From Deinococcales bacterium (GTDB taxonomy: Bacteria > Deinococcota > Deinococci > Deinococcales > JAAFIG01): 64,000 bases of DNA. The position numbers and the translations under genes are program-made. The DNA lies in contig JAAFIG010000010.1 of assembly GCA_013298595.1 (NCBI GenBank), positions 1 to 64,000 on the forward strand, given 5' to 3'. Positions 40,949 through 49,283 of the stretch are shown one piece after another (position 1 is the stretch's first letter; each line of letters begins with the position of its first letter). The notes beneath the pieces are model-generated. The model did not search any database. It was not told the origin of the DNA and saw only the letters and a program-made list of their open reading frames with translations.

Positions 40949-42181
40949 ATGTCCATTCAACTCAGCGATATTCTGGCAGCTCGAGAACGACAAGGTTCTC
41001 ATGTGGTACGTACCCCTGTGCTTTTTGATTCGTTTTTATCTGCACAATTCTCGGCTCGAGTTCATTTCAAAGCAGAGTGTTTACAAAAGAGTGGAAGTTT
41101 CAAAGTTCGAGGTGCACTCAACAAAATCGCTTTGCTTAGCGCAGATGAACGTGCCCGAGGCGTGATTGCACCTTCGGCTGGTAATCATGCACAAGGTGTA
41201 GCAATGGCAGCAGCTTTGCAGGGTATTGAAGCTGTGATTGTCATGCCTTTATTTGCACCTCTGACCAAAATAGAAGCAACTAAAAGTTATGGTGCTAAAG
41301 TCATTTTGCATGGTGCAACATTTGATGATGCAGCAGCCCATGCTCGAGAACTCAGCGAGCAACACAGGTACACATTTATTCATGCTTTTAACGATGTTGA
41401 TATTATCGCAGGACAAGGCACATTGGGTTTAGAACTACTCGAGCAACTCGAGGATGTGGATACAGTACTGATTCCAATTGGTGGTGGTGGTTTAATTGCT
41501 GGTATTGCCACTGCCATCCGAGCTTTACGCCCAAAGGTTCGCATTATTGGCGTACAAGCCAGTGGTTGTGCGGCTGTACGACCGTCACTCGAGGCTGGCT
41601 ATCCGATTGCGGTTCAAGCCGCGCAAACCATTGCTGATGGTATTGCAGTCAAACGCCCAGGCGAACTGACTTTACCAATGATTCAACAATTTGTGGACGA
41701 AATTATCGAAGTTTCCGATGATGATATCGCTCGAGCCATTGCCCATTGTGTGACCCATGCCAGATTAGTTGTTGAAGGCGCAGGTGCCGCTGGCTTAGCT
41801 GCCTTGTTAGCTGGTAAAATAACTGTCTCAAGTAACGAAAATATTTGTGCTGTCTTGTGTGGTGGCAACATAGACCCTAATTTACTGGCTCGGGTTCTCG
41901 AGCAAGTCATGGTGCGCCAAGGACGTTATGTGATGTACAAATTAGCTGTCGTAGACCGCCCAGGTGCATTAGCACAAATTACCGAACGGGTTGCTGAAAT
42001 TGGAGCTAACATCATTGATATTTTTCATCGCCGAGCACTTTGGTTAGCACCCCTAGGCAAAGTAGGTGTTGAATTGGTACTCGAAGTCAAAGACTTAGCC
42101 CATGGTGATGAAGTCAAAAGACACCTCGAAAGTTACGGCTATCATGTTGCTAAAGAAGCCCAAGGTGATTGGCTCGAGTAA
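40949..42181 (+). CDS. ilvA: Threonine ammonia-lyase (biosynthetic/catabolic serine-threonine dehydratase)
   Basis: 410 aa. Fold-type II PLP enzyme with the lysine loop KSGSFKVRGALNKI (PLP-binding Lys about residue 53), SAGNHAQGVA and the tetraglycine phosphate cup IGGGGLIAG. A C-terminal ACT domain (YKLAVVDRPGALAQITERV onward) is the regulatory part, here single and short, as in the TdcB/clostridial type. It makes 2-oxobutanoate for isoleucine. Its 2-aminoacrylate-type intermediates are the substrates of the RidA protein encoded at 30444-30824. Confidence 0.92.
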   Translation: MSIQLSDILAARERQGSHVVRTPVLFDSFLSAQFSARVHFKAECLQKSGSFKVRGALNKIALLSADERARGVIAPSAGNHAQGVAMAAALQGIEAVIVMPLFAPLTKIEATKSYGAKVILHGATFDDAAAHARELSEQHRYTFIHAFNDVDIIAGQGTLGLELLEQLEDVDTVLIPIGGGGLIAGIATAIRALRPKVRIIGVQASGCAAVRPSLEAGYPIAVQAAQTIADGIAVKRPGELTLPMIQQFVDEIIEVSDDDIARAIAHCVTHARLVVEGAGAAGLAALLAGKITVSSNENICAVLCGGNIDPNLLARVLEQVMVRQGRYVMYKLAVVDRPGALAQITERVAEIGANIIDIFHRRALWLAPLGKVGVELVLEVKDLAHGDEVKRHLESYGYHVAKEAQGDWLE

Positions 42182-43354
42182 TTAAAAATCGGCACTTGCA
42201 CCACCACCGCCACTGCGCCCACCACCACTCGAGTTATCATTACTGGCATTGTTACTGCTCGAGGCATTATTGCTCTGGAAGGTATCCCGCGAGGAATTCA
42301 CCCGACGAAACGAATACCCATCATCGTCGTTGTTATCCACCCGTCGAGATTGCAAACGAGGCAGCACAATATTTTGCGAATCATGATGCTGGCAATGCCG
42401 ACAACTCCGATCTAAACGGGCTAAACCTTCCGAAAATTCTGAAGGTGGAACCAATGGGTTCTGCACCCCAAGCAAGGTTTTTTGCGAACAACTCGGGCAA
42501 ATATCAAAACTCGAGAAAAATTGATTACGCCGAATTAATTCATGATTATTACATTTAGGGCAACGCCAAACATCATAATTGACACTGCGAAGTTGCTCCT
42601 CGAGTTGCTGCCCAGCAGTCAAATACTCATCATCGGCTTGTTCGTTTAACCGCTCGAGTTCGGTACGACATTGCGAACACTTCTTACGCCGATTTAAACG
42701 ACTAGCACCCACAGCCAAAGCTGCAATGGTCAAACCACCACCAATAGGTAACCACGGCGAAAAAGGTTCAACGGGTACATTAACCCGAGGCGCAGAGTAT
42801 GTTGGTGAATAGTTAGGTTGTGCCACAGGTTTCGACACCACAGGTTTTGCCTCAGCAGGACATTTTTTCGGTAAAGATTGAATGATCTTCTTTGCACCCA
42901 ACGCCATACCAGCACCGTACCGAGTTTCTTTAAAAAGTGGCACAACACTACGCTCGAGAATTTGTTTCATGGTTGCGTCATAACAACGCTTAAAACCCAA
43001 ACCCAATTCAATCCGCAATTTACGTTCCTTAATCGCCGTAACAAATAACACACCATCATTACGGAACCTCGAGCCAACACCCCAACGATTAAATAAATTC
43101 GTATTAAAAGATTCCCAAGTAACATCCGATGTTTTTAAATCCTTCCAACTAGGCAAAGTCAAAATTATCAGTTCACCACCCGCAGAACGCTTAAACCACG
43201 CAATACTATCCAGCAATTCGGCTTCAGATTTTGCAGGCAAAATATCTGCTAAATCTGAAATGCCATTACCTCGAGATGGATACCCCGCCAAGGCAGTCGA
43301 AACGAAAAGCACAGCCCCACCCACAAGCGCCGCCCGAACTCGAGAGAGATTCAC
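42182..43354 (-). CDS. TPM-domain protein with zinc ribbons, 390 aa
   Basis: GTG start, 6 bases after TATTAT (43366-43361). Signal peptide, then a TPM domain at about residues 30-165 (GISDLADILPAKSEAELLDSI, VLFVTAIKERKLRIELGLGF) as in the YgcG/Psb32 group, a Pro-rich linker, a membrane segment (about 200-218), and two to three CxxC zinc-ribbon pairs (CSQCRTEL, CPKCNNHE, CPSCSQKT). The tail is Ser/Asn-rich ending SGGGRSGGGGASADF. The stop abuts ilvA head-on. TPM proteins help in photosystem repair in plants and are of unknown role in bacteria. Confidence 0.85.
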   Translation of the reverse strand: MNLSRVRAALVGGAVLFVSTALAGYPSRGNGISDLADILPAKSEAELLDSIAWFKRSAGGELIILTLPSWKDLKTSDVTWESFNTNLFNRWGVGSRFRNDGVLFVTAIKERKLRIELGLGFKRCYDATMKQILERSVVPLFKETRYGAGMALGAKKIIQSLPKKCPAEAKPVVSKPVAQPNYSPTYSAPRVNVPVEPFSPWLPIGGGLTIAALAVGASRLNRRKKCSQCRTELERLNEQADDEYLTAGQQLEEQLRSVNYDVWRCPKCNNHELIRRNQFFSSFDICPSCSQKTLLGVQNPLVPPSEFSEGLARLDRSCRHCQHHDSQNIVLPRLQSRRVDNNDDDGYSFRRVNSSRDTFQSNNASSSNNASNDNSSGGGRSGGGGASADF

Positions 43355-43515
43355 GTTCCCATAATACGAGGTGAGAACAGAAAAAGTTGCGTAACCTCGA
43401 GATTACCCAAACTGCGAAGACAAAATTTACAATTGACACAAAAGCATCAGATGCAGGAATTCAAAGTGCAAAACAATAAAAAACATATTATGAAATGGAT
43501 TGTTTAACCGTGGCG

Positions 43516-43582
43516 CAAGCCCTCACCCGACTCGCTTTAAGCTCGTCACCCTCCCCCGCCAAAAAGCGCGGGGGAGGGTGAC
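43516..43582. repeat. Intergenic palindromic element (REP-like)
   Basis: GCAAGCCCTCACCCGACTCG is followed by a 15 bp stem GTCACCCTCCCCCGC/GCGGGGGAGGGTGAC with an 8-base loop. The design differs from the element at 28204 but has the same plan: a C-rich lead and a strong hairpin. The whole gap 43355-43614 holds no gene. Confidence 0.6.
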
Positions 43583-43614
43583 GGTTTGCTTTGTTATCGT
43601 CATTTCTTGGGGGT

Positions 43615-44907
43615 TTAGGTTATTGATTTTCGCTGCTCGAGTATTTCTTTTGCCCAAGCCCGAATCTCGAGTGAAGCATCAAAAACGCATTCCTCAAGAA
43701 TAGAATCTGGTAAAACGCCAATTTGCTCAAGCAGTTGAATATCATCTTTTCGACAAAATTCGCAATATGTATGTTCGTAGATAAACAATAATGAAGGCAA
43801 AGCTTCTGGATGTGGATTTCGTTCAAAAATCCGCAGTGCCGTAAATATGGAATCGTGAAGATTACTGCCTGATACTGCTTTCTTCAAGACTTGCTCGATA
43901 AATAACGCGTCTCCTAATTGGTAATTGCGCTCGAGTAATCCAATTGCATTATCCCAACACTCATTGGGTTTTGGTTCGTACTGTAAGGCAAAATCTCGAA
44001 CTTCTGGATGCTTAATTTGCCCAAGTGCCAAGAGTGCAATGGCTGCAACCTCTTCTTTAGGATGATTGGCTAATTTCAACAGATGCTGATGGGCTAAAGG
44101 AAATGCACGATTCGTGAAAATTCGTAAGTACAAACGTAGGCATTTGGGGCTTCTGATACGAAGTAAGTCTTTTGCTGCGAGCAAGAACTCTTTTTTAGAA
44201 GCCTGTTTGCCCCAAAGTCCAAGTTGATACTCAGATACTTTCTTACTGCGTTTTATTCGTGAAGCAATCTGTTTGTACGGTAAGTGCTGAATTGACTTAG
44301 GGATTCTATTTTTCGGACGACTTTTCTCGGCTTTAATAAACGCAGCTATTGCTACGGATTCACGCTTCCATTGTGCGATACTCAAGTTGACTAAGTCTTC
44401 GCCTAAATCTTCAGCTGCGAATCGAATGATGTTGGCTGGAATCACACAAGTTGAATCCCGAATTAACACCTCACCAAATTTCTCGAGAATAAATTTCAAA
44501 CCAGCAATTCCATCTAATTTGCGAATTTGACGATCTGGGTATGCGTCCCAAGTGGTGAATCGTTGGTACGCAGTTAATCGTTTTTCAAAAACTTCATACA
44601 GTGTTTGTCGAGCTTTTTTGCTCCCGCGCTTGGCTATTTCTAAAAGCACTTCCATCAACTGCCAATCTCGCCGAGTATCGGGTTGCTCAACGTCTTTTAA
44701 CAGTAAGTGTTGAATAAAACTTAAAAACTTTGCGGGTGTATCTGTCAATTCAAAAACATCAACTAAGTAAGGGCTATCCTTTGACCAACCATCAAAACAA
44801 ACTGCAAGAATCTCATCAATGTACTGTTCTGGGTTATGTGTTTTCAAATGCTGAATAGCGCGTCCGAAACCCATCTCGAGCGCGTTTTGAAACTCGAGAT
44901 GGGTCAA
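43615..44907 (-). CDS. HEAT-repeat protein, 430 aa
   Basis: TTG start preceded by GAGGG. The chain is almost all helical, with repeated antiparallel pairs such as LAHQHLLKLANHPKEEVAAIALLALGQIKHPEVRDFA near residue 275-310 (partial quote), matching HEAT repeats; these scaffold protein-protein contacts. No signal peptide and no membrane segment. The start is weak, and two micro-ORFs with strong ribosome sites lie just upstream, the second ending inside the TTG (TTGA), so translation may be re-initiated from them. Function unknown. Confidence 0.65.
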   Translation of the reverse strand: MTHLEFQNALEMGFGRAIQHLKTHNPEQYIDEILAVCFDGWSKDSPYLVDVFELTDTPAKFLSFIQHLLLKDVEQPDTRRDWQLMEVLLEIAKRGSKKARQTLYEVFEKRLTAYQRFTTWDAYPDRQIRKLDGIAGLKFILEKFGEVLIRDSTCVIPANIIRFAAEDLGEDLVNLSIAQWKRESVAIAAFIKAEKSRPKNRIPKSIQHLPYKQIASRIKRSKKVSEYQLGLWGKQASKKEFLLAAKDLLRIRSPKCLRLYLRIFTNRAFPLAHQHLLKLANHPKEEVAAIALLALGQIKHPEVRDFALQYEPKPNECWDNAIGLLERNYQLGDALFIEQVLKKAVSGSNLHDSIFTALRIFERNPHPEALPSLLFIYEHTYCEFCRKDDIQLLEQIGVLPDSILEECVFDASLEIRAWAKEILEQRKSIT

Positions 44908-44942
44908 ATTTGCCCTCGAGTTTTAGTTGTTTGGTGCTTCAT
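44904..44942 (-). CDS. Micro-ORF of 12 codons coupled to the HEAT gene
   Basis: AGGAGG lies 5 bases before an ATG that opens MKHQTTKTRGQI and TGA. The TGA overlaps the TTG start of the HEAT gene, a classic arrangement for re-initiation. It may be a regulatory coupling peptide or the remains of the gene's original N-terminus after a frameshift. Confidence 0.35.
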   Translation of the reverse strand: MKHQTTKTRGQI

Positions 44943-45000
44943 TATTTCCTCCTGAAATAAATTGTTTGGGGTTGATTTCCAGTACTTGTATTTCACGCAT
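44923..45000 (-). CDS. Micro-ORF of 25 codons with a double-glycine-leader-like sequence
   Basis: AAGGAGGTG stands 7 bases before the ATG, among the best ribosome sites in the window. The peptide reads MREIQVLEINPKQFISGG followed by NNEAPNN. The first 18 residues match the leaders of class II microcins and peptide pheromones (M-R-E-hydrophobic, acidic positions, ending Gly-Gly), which would be cut after GG to release a seven-residue core. It overlaps the next micro-ORF by 20 bases. No processing ABC transporter is seen in the window; the resemblance could be chance. Confidence 0.4.
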   Translation of the reverse strand: MREIQVLEINPKQFISGGNNEAPNN

Positions 45001-45080
45001 AACAAAGCACCTCCTTCTTCGCTCGAGTTTACTGTGTGTTTATATTCTGGGGTATTGGCATAATGGCAGATACTGGTTTT

Positions 45081-45575
45081 TTAGCGGGTGAAGACGTAAT
45101 CATCTTCGGCTGCAACAGCGTGACATTCGTTACATTTGGCTAGTGCACCTCGGATTTGTTCTCCATTAGCATTGACTGCTATTTTGCTGGCTGTTGGGTC
45201 GAGCACAAAAAATTCCCAGTCGCCGTAGGCTTTATTAAAACTGTTACCACGTTTGACCATGGCTACACCGCCCAAAATTTTGTTGTCTTTATCGGTGTAG
45301 CGTTTGACTAAAATTGTTCCAATGGGGAATTTACCTTTGTCAGTGCGGTCTGCATTGTTTTTAATATAGATGGTACGGGTGGTGTTGGGGTTATCTGCTA
45401 AATGTGCGCCTTTGAGGGAATCGGAGTTGCCCGAAACTTTGTCTACCAATGTCCATTTGCTGTAATCGGTTAAATCTTCGTTTTGAGCGATAAATTCGGC
45501 AGGTTTTGGTGGCAAGCACGACACAATTGTAACAAGGGCGAAAATAGTCAAACCGAGAAATTGCACACTTTTCAT
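45081..45575 (-). CDS. Cytochrome P460-like lipoprotein, 164 aa
   Basis: Signal peptide ending TIVSC, so probably lipidated. The mature part has the P460-family pattern (WTLVDKVSGNSDSLKGAHLA, GTILVKRYTDKDNKILGG, FNKAYGDWEFFVLD) and the C-terminal haem-binding CNECH (about residues 151-155). P460 proteins are c-type cytochromes with an unusual Lys cross-link, acting on hydroxylamine or nitric oxide. AGGAGGT lies before the ATG. Confidence 0.82.
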   Translation of the reverse strand: MKSVQFLGLTIFALVTIVSCLPPKPAEFIAQNEDLTDYSKWTLVDKVSGNSDSLKGAHLADNPNTTRTIYIKNNADRTDKGKFPIGTILVKRYTDKDNKILGGVAMVKRGNSFNKAYGDWEFFVLDPTASKIAVNANGEQIRGALAKCNECHAVAAEDDYVFTR

Positions 45576-45682
45576 AAAATACCTCCTGTAAGAACCAAAT
45601 TTTGTGATTCTTAACTATAGTCTTTGTACGTTACGAAAACACAAGTGGTTCACTTGTTTAGCTCGAGTTGTACAATTCGCGC

Positions 45683-45688
45683 TAGACT
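45683..45688 (+). promoter_or_regulatory. -10 element of the pyrimidine-nucleoside phosphorylase gene
   Basis: TAGACT followed by GAACCT and the ATG. The same TAGAnT-GAACCT-ATG arrangement recurs at 55186, a shared leaderless promoter pattern. Confidence 0.5.
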
Positions 45689-45694
45689 GAACCT

Positions 45695-46990
45695 ATGACC
45701 ATTCCCGAAATTATTGAACGTAAACGCGAAGGTGGTACGCATTCCAGAGCTGAACTCGAGCAACTTATTCTCGGTTTTGTGGCAGGCACTGTACCTGATT
45801 ATCAAGTGGCTGCGTGGTTGATGGCAGTGTATTTAAAAGGGATGACTGCCGAGGAAACCACGGTTTTAACCCAAGTTATGGCTGCCAGTGGTGAGCAGAT
45901 GGATCTCTCGAGTTTGTCGCGTACTGCCGATAAGCACAGTACGGGTGGTGTTGGCGATAAAACCAGTTTGGTATTAACTCCGATTTTGGCAGCTTGTGGT
46001 TTGACTGTAGCAAAAATGAGTGGGCGTGGTTTAGCCCATACTGGTGGCACGATTGATAAGCTTGAGAGTTTTCCTGGTTGGTCACCTGAACTCGAGGAAT
46101 CGGCTTTTTTGCGTCAAGCTAAGGAAATTGGTTTGGTGTTGGTGGGACAAAGTAAGAATCTTGCTCCTGCTGATGGGTTGTTGTATGCCTTACGTGATGT
46201 GACTGCAACTGTGCCGAGCATTGCGTTAATTGCCTCGAGTATCATGAGTAAAAAACTAGCCAGTGGTGCTCAGACAATTGTTTTAGATGTTAAAGTTGGA
46301 GCTGGTGCTTTTATGAAAACCCTCGAGGATGCTCGGGCTTTAGCAAAAGCCATGCTTGAAATTGGTCAATTAGCGGGGCGTAACACCAGAGCGGTTTTAA
46401 CCGATATGGAAACGCCTCTTGGCAGCATGATGGGTAATGCCTTAGAGGTGAAAGAAGCCCTCGAGACTTTACATGGTGCTGGTGCAGCTGATTTACGTGA
46501 GTTGTGTTTAGAGTTGGCTCGAGAGACTTTGCTGGCTGAAGGTTTCTCGAGTGAAGAAGCCAATAAATTACCATGCCAAGCATTGGATTCTGGGGCTGCG
46601 CTCGAGAAATTCAGGTTATTTGTGGCGGCTCAAGGTGGCGATTCGAGTTTTGTGACACATCCAGAAAAGTTGGTGATTGCCTCTGGGCGTGAAGTGATTC
46701 GGGCAACAACCAGTGGTTACTTAGCAAAACTGGATGCGTTAGCTGTTGGTAAAGCTGTGTTGGCGCTAGGTGGTGGGCGTGAACAAAAAGGCGAAGCGAT
46801 AGATCATAGTGTAGGTGTGGAAATTCATTGTAAACCAAGTGCTCGACTCGAGGTTGGAACACCCATTGCCACGATTTATCATAATGCAGGACGTGGTTTA
46901 GCAACTGCTACACAATTATTACAACATGCAACCAGTGTCTCGAGTTCGGCTGTGCCCGTTGCGCCTTTGATTCTCGAGCGTTTAGCGTAA
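45695..46990 (+). CDS. pdp: Pyrimidine-nucleoside phosphorylase
   Basis: 431 aa, family length. [23 protein letters not shown] (partial) binds phosphate, [18 protein letters not shown] is diagnostic of the thymidine/pyrimidine phosphorylase family, and a helical N-terminal domain and C-terminal mixed domain follow. It splits uridine/thymidine/deoxyuridine to base and ribose 1-phosphate for salvage. Leaderless start. Confidence 0.93.
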   Translation: MTIPEIIERKREGGTHSRAELEQLILGFVAGTVPDYQVAAWLMAVYLKGMTAEETTVLTQVMAASGEQMDLSSLSRTADKHSTGGVGDKTSLVLTPILAACGLTVAKMSGRGLAHTGGTIDKLESFPGWSPELEESAFLRQAKEIGLVLVGQSKNLAPADGLLYALRDVTATVPSIALIASSIMSKKLASGAQTIVLDVKVGAGAFMKTLEDARALAKAMLEIGQLAGRNTRAVLTDMETPLGSMMGNALEVKEALETLHGAGAADLRELCLELARETLLAEGFSSEEANKLPCQALDSGAALEKFRLFVAAQGGDSSFVTHPEKLVIASGREVIRATTSGYLAKLDALAVGKAVLALGGGREQKGEAIDHSVGVEIHCKPSARLEVGTPIATIYHNAGRGLATATQLLQHATSVSSSAVPVAPLILERLA

Positions 46991-47117
46991 TGCAGCGTAC
47001 ATCTTTGCCCATGCTGGGGATGGTGGTAGAAAACCATGTCACCTTTCATACTCGAAGTTCAGAGTTAATTCGTACTCGAGGTTCGGTAGTTCATATTCAA
47101 AGTGCGGAGGAATAAAA

Positions 47118-47672
47118 ATGCGTTTATACAATTTCTTATTTGTACTGGTGCTGGTACTGGTGATTGTTTTTGCTTTTGCTAATCTTGATTCACTCAGAAC
47201 CACAACCCAAGTTGTTATTCCTTTCTTTGGTAAGCAAATCCTACCAATGCGTTTATATGGTTGTGTTGCACTTATTTTACTAGCAGCGGTGTACAGCATT
47301 CTTTGGTATTTTTCAAGCACTCGTCTCAAAGCCAAAAGCGCCGATTATTTAACCAAACTCGAGGAAACACGGCGAATCTTAGATGAAAAAGAAGCCAATC
47401 GTTTTGCTCAACTCCAAGCGCAATTAGAAAGTGCCACTCAGGATATTTTGGCTCGAGTTGGTGGAGTGGCTGCACCACAAAAAAGTGGTGGGTTTTTCTC
47501 GAGATTAACGCAAAAAGAAAGCCCTGCACCTTTACCAAGTAACTTGGGTGGTGTTGAAGGTTTGGTGCAACGAATTGAAAAAGTTCGTGATGAATTAGCT
47601 GCCGATATTGCCAGTAGCGAACATGCCATTCTTGAGGCAATCGAGGTTTTAAAGGATCGTAAGTCAGGATAG
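47118..47672 (+). CDS. LapA-type membrane protein with coiled coil, 184 aa
   Basis: Two membrane segments (about residues 5-25 and 45-67) with the loop pattern of the LapA/DUF1049 domain (ANLDSLRTTTQVVIPFFG), then a basic-acidic coiled coil (KLEETRRILDEKEANRFAQL...) and a flexible Pro/Gly tail with a final amphipathic helix. GGAGGAAT lies 8 bases before the ATG. In other bacteria LapA proteins act in lipopolysaccharide assembly. Confidence 0.65.
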   Translation: MRLYNFLFVLVLVLVIVFAFANLDSLRTTTQVVIPFFGKQILPMRLYGCVALILLAAVYSILWYFSSTRLKAKSADYLTKLEETRRILDEKEANRFAQLQAQLESATQDILARVGGVAAPQKSGGFFSRLTQKESPAPLPSNLGGVEGLVQRIEKVRDELAADIASSEHAILEAIEVLKDRKSG

Positions 47673-47752
47673 GAATAGCAAAACGATAAGCGTTTCTTCT
47701 CTGAAACCTAAACGCATAATTTTTATTGTAGGTCGCCCTACCCCCAACATTG

Positions 47753-47787
47753 GACTGAATAAACTTTCGCAGGAAGTCTATTCAGTC
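47753..47787. repeat. Long imperfect palindrome of unknown role
   Basis: GACTGAATA/TATTCAGTC (9 bp) continues with ACTTTC/GGAAGT inside, giving about 15 pairs with one mismatch and a 3-base loop. It lies in the gene-free stretch 47673-47820, which also holds a TAGGTCGCCCTACC-type dyad. It resembles a dispersed palindromic element but no second copy was seen. Confidence 0.45.
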
Positions 47788-47820
47788 ACCGCCACGAGGT
47801 ATAGCTACCGTTTTGATATG

Positions 47821-47849
47821 AAAACCCCGCCTCGAGAAACCCAAGGCGG
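47821..47849 (-). terminator. Terminator of sodA
   Basis: CCGCCT/AGGCGG stem (CTCGAG within the loop) followed on the minus strand by GGTTTTC. It lies 19 bases after the sodA stop. Confidence 0.8.
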
Positions 47850-47867
47850 AGCAGATTCTGTACAACT

Positions 47868-48470
47868 TTATTTTGCGGCTTGGTAATTTGCTTCGGCTTG
47901 TGTCCAGTTGACCACATTCCACCAGGACTCGAGGTATTTAGGGCGTAAATTCTGGTATTTGAGGTAGTACGCATGTTCCCAAACATCCACACCAAGCACT
48001 GGTTTTGCACCTAACTCGAGTGGGGTGTCTTGGTTGGCTGTTGAAATCACTTCGAGTGCACCGTTTTTGACAACCAACCATGCCCAGCCGCTACCAAAAC
48101 GGGTCGCGCCTGCGGTGTTGATTTTTTCTTTGAGGATGTCTAATCCACCCATTGCAGTAATTGCGGCGGCAAGTTCGCCTGTTGGTGCATTTGCGCCACC
48201 TGGGGTCATCAGTGTCCAGAAGAAAGCATGGTTGTAATGTCCGCCACCGTTGTTACGAACTGCACCACGAATTGCTTCAGGGACTTTGCTTAGGTCGTGC
48301 AGCATTTCCTCGAGACCCATGGTGAATTCTGGGTGCTTATCAAGGGCAGCGTTGAGATTGTTGACATAGGCTTGGTGGTGCTTACCATGATGAATTTGCA
48401 TCGTGGCTGTGTCAATGTGAGGCTCGAGGGCATCATGGGCGTAAGTTAAAGCTGGTAATTCGTATGGCAT
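47868..48470 (-). CDS. sodA: Superoxide dismutase, Fe/Mn type
   Basis: 200 aa. The metal ligands are visible: His in [15 protein letters not shown] (about residue 27), His in [10 protein letters not shown] (about residue 82), and Asp/His in [13 protein letters not shown] (about residues 162-166). The signature DVWEHAYY fits the Mn/cambialistic branch. AAGGAG lies before the ATG. Dismutates superoxide; important in oxidation-tolerant Deinococcota. Confidence 0.96.
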   Translation of the reverse strand: MPYELPALTYAHDALEPHIDTATMQIHHGKHHQAYVNNLNAALDKHPEFTMGLEEMLHDLSKVPEAIRGAVRNNGGGHYNHAFFWTLMTPGGANAPTGELAAAITAMGGLDILKEKINTAGATRFGSGWAWLVVKNGALEVISTANQDTPLELGAKPVLGVDVWEHAYYLKYQNLRPKYLESWWNVVNWTQAEANYQAAK

Positions 48471-48565
48471 GTTGTTGCTCCTTAGAAAATAATTGCAAGG
48501 TTGTACTTGCTTGGCTTTGATTCTACTCGAGGTCGGTGTGCTTGATATGCGACCCAGAGAACATC

Positions 48566-49132
48566 TTATTTTTCAACAATATAAGCTCGAGTGATGCTGT
48601 CTGGTTGAATACCAAAGGTTGGGCGGCTTGGATCTATGCGTTGCAGTTTGTCAAGCACATCTGTGCCTTCAATCACTTTGCCAAAGACGGTGTGCCGATT
48701 ATCAAGGTGCGGGGTATCTAAAAAAGTAATAAAAAATTGGCTGCCATTGGTGCCAGGTCCAGCGTTTGCCATGCTGAGGATACCTTTGCCTCGGTGTTTG
48801 AGTTCTGGATGGAATTCATCACCGTATTTGTAACCAGGTCCGCCACGTCCTGTGCCTGTTGGGTCGCCTGTTTGTGCCATAAAACCATCAAGAACTCGGT
48901 GGAAAACAATGCCATCGTAGTATTTGTGGCGAGCTAACCAAACAAAACTATTGACTGTTTTTGGGGTTTGGGCAGCGTAAAGTTCTAAAACCATACGTCC
49001 TTTGTTGGTTTCGACCACAGCGGCATAGCTTTTGCCTGCTTCGGTGGCTTGTCCTGCGGCACTAAACTCGGTTTGACGGGTTTCGGAGAGGTACGGGGTA
49101 AGGGTGTAACCAGCTGGAATGTAATCACTCAT
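48566..49132 (-). CDS. Cyclophilin-type peptidyl-prolyl isomerase, 188 aa
   Basis: Cyclophilin core with the catalytic Arg in [19 protein letters not shown] (about residues 77-95), the [22 protein letters not shown] block, and no signal peptide, so cytoplasmic. A 35-residue N-terminal extension precedes the domain. AAAGGAC lies before the ATG. Confidence 0.92.
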   Translation of the reverse strand: MSDYIPAGYTLTPYLSETRQTEFSAAGQATEAGKSYAAVVETNKGRMVLELYAAQTPKTVNSFVWLARHKYYDGIVFHRVLDGFMAQTGDPTGTGRGGPGYKYGDEFHPELKHRGKGILSMANAGPGTNGSQFFITFLDTPHLDNRHTVFGKVIEGTDVLDKLQRIDPSRPTFGIQPDSITRAYIVEK

Positions 49133-49270
49133 GAGTGTCCTTTCGCGGCGCGAAGCGCCAACCCTTGCAGCGTATCAAATTATGACAAAGGACATGTTTC
49201 TTTACAGATACAAAAGCTTTTCTTAGCTAAGATTAAGGCTTTTCTCCTCGAGTTCTCAACTCTCTCAGAG

Positions 49271-49276
49271 TAGAAC
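49271..49276 (+). promoter_or_regulatory. -10 element of the TPR protein gene, leaderless type
   Basis: TAGAAC 7 bases before the ATG at 49284, no ribosome site. Confidence 0.45.
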
Positions 49277-49283
49277 CCATAAG

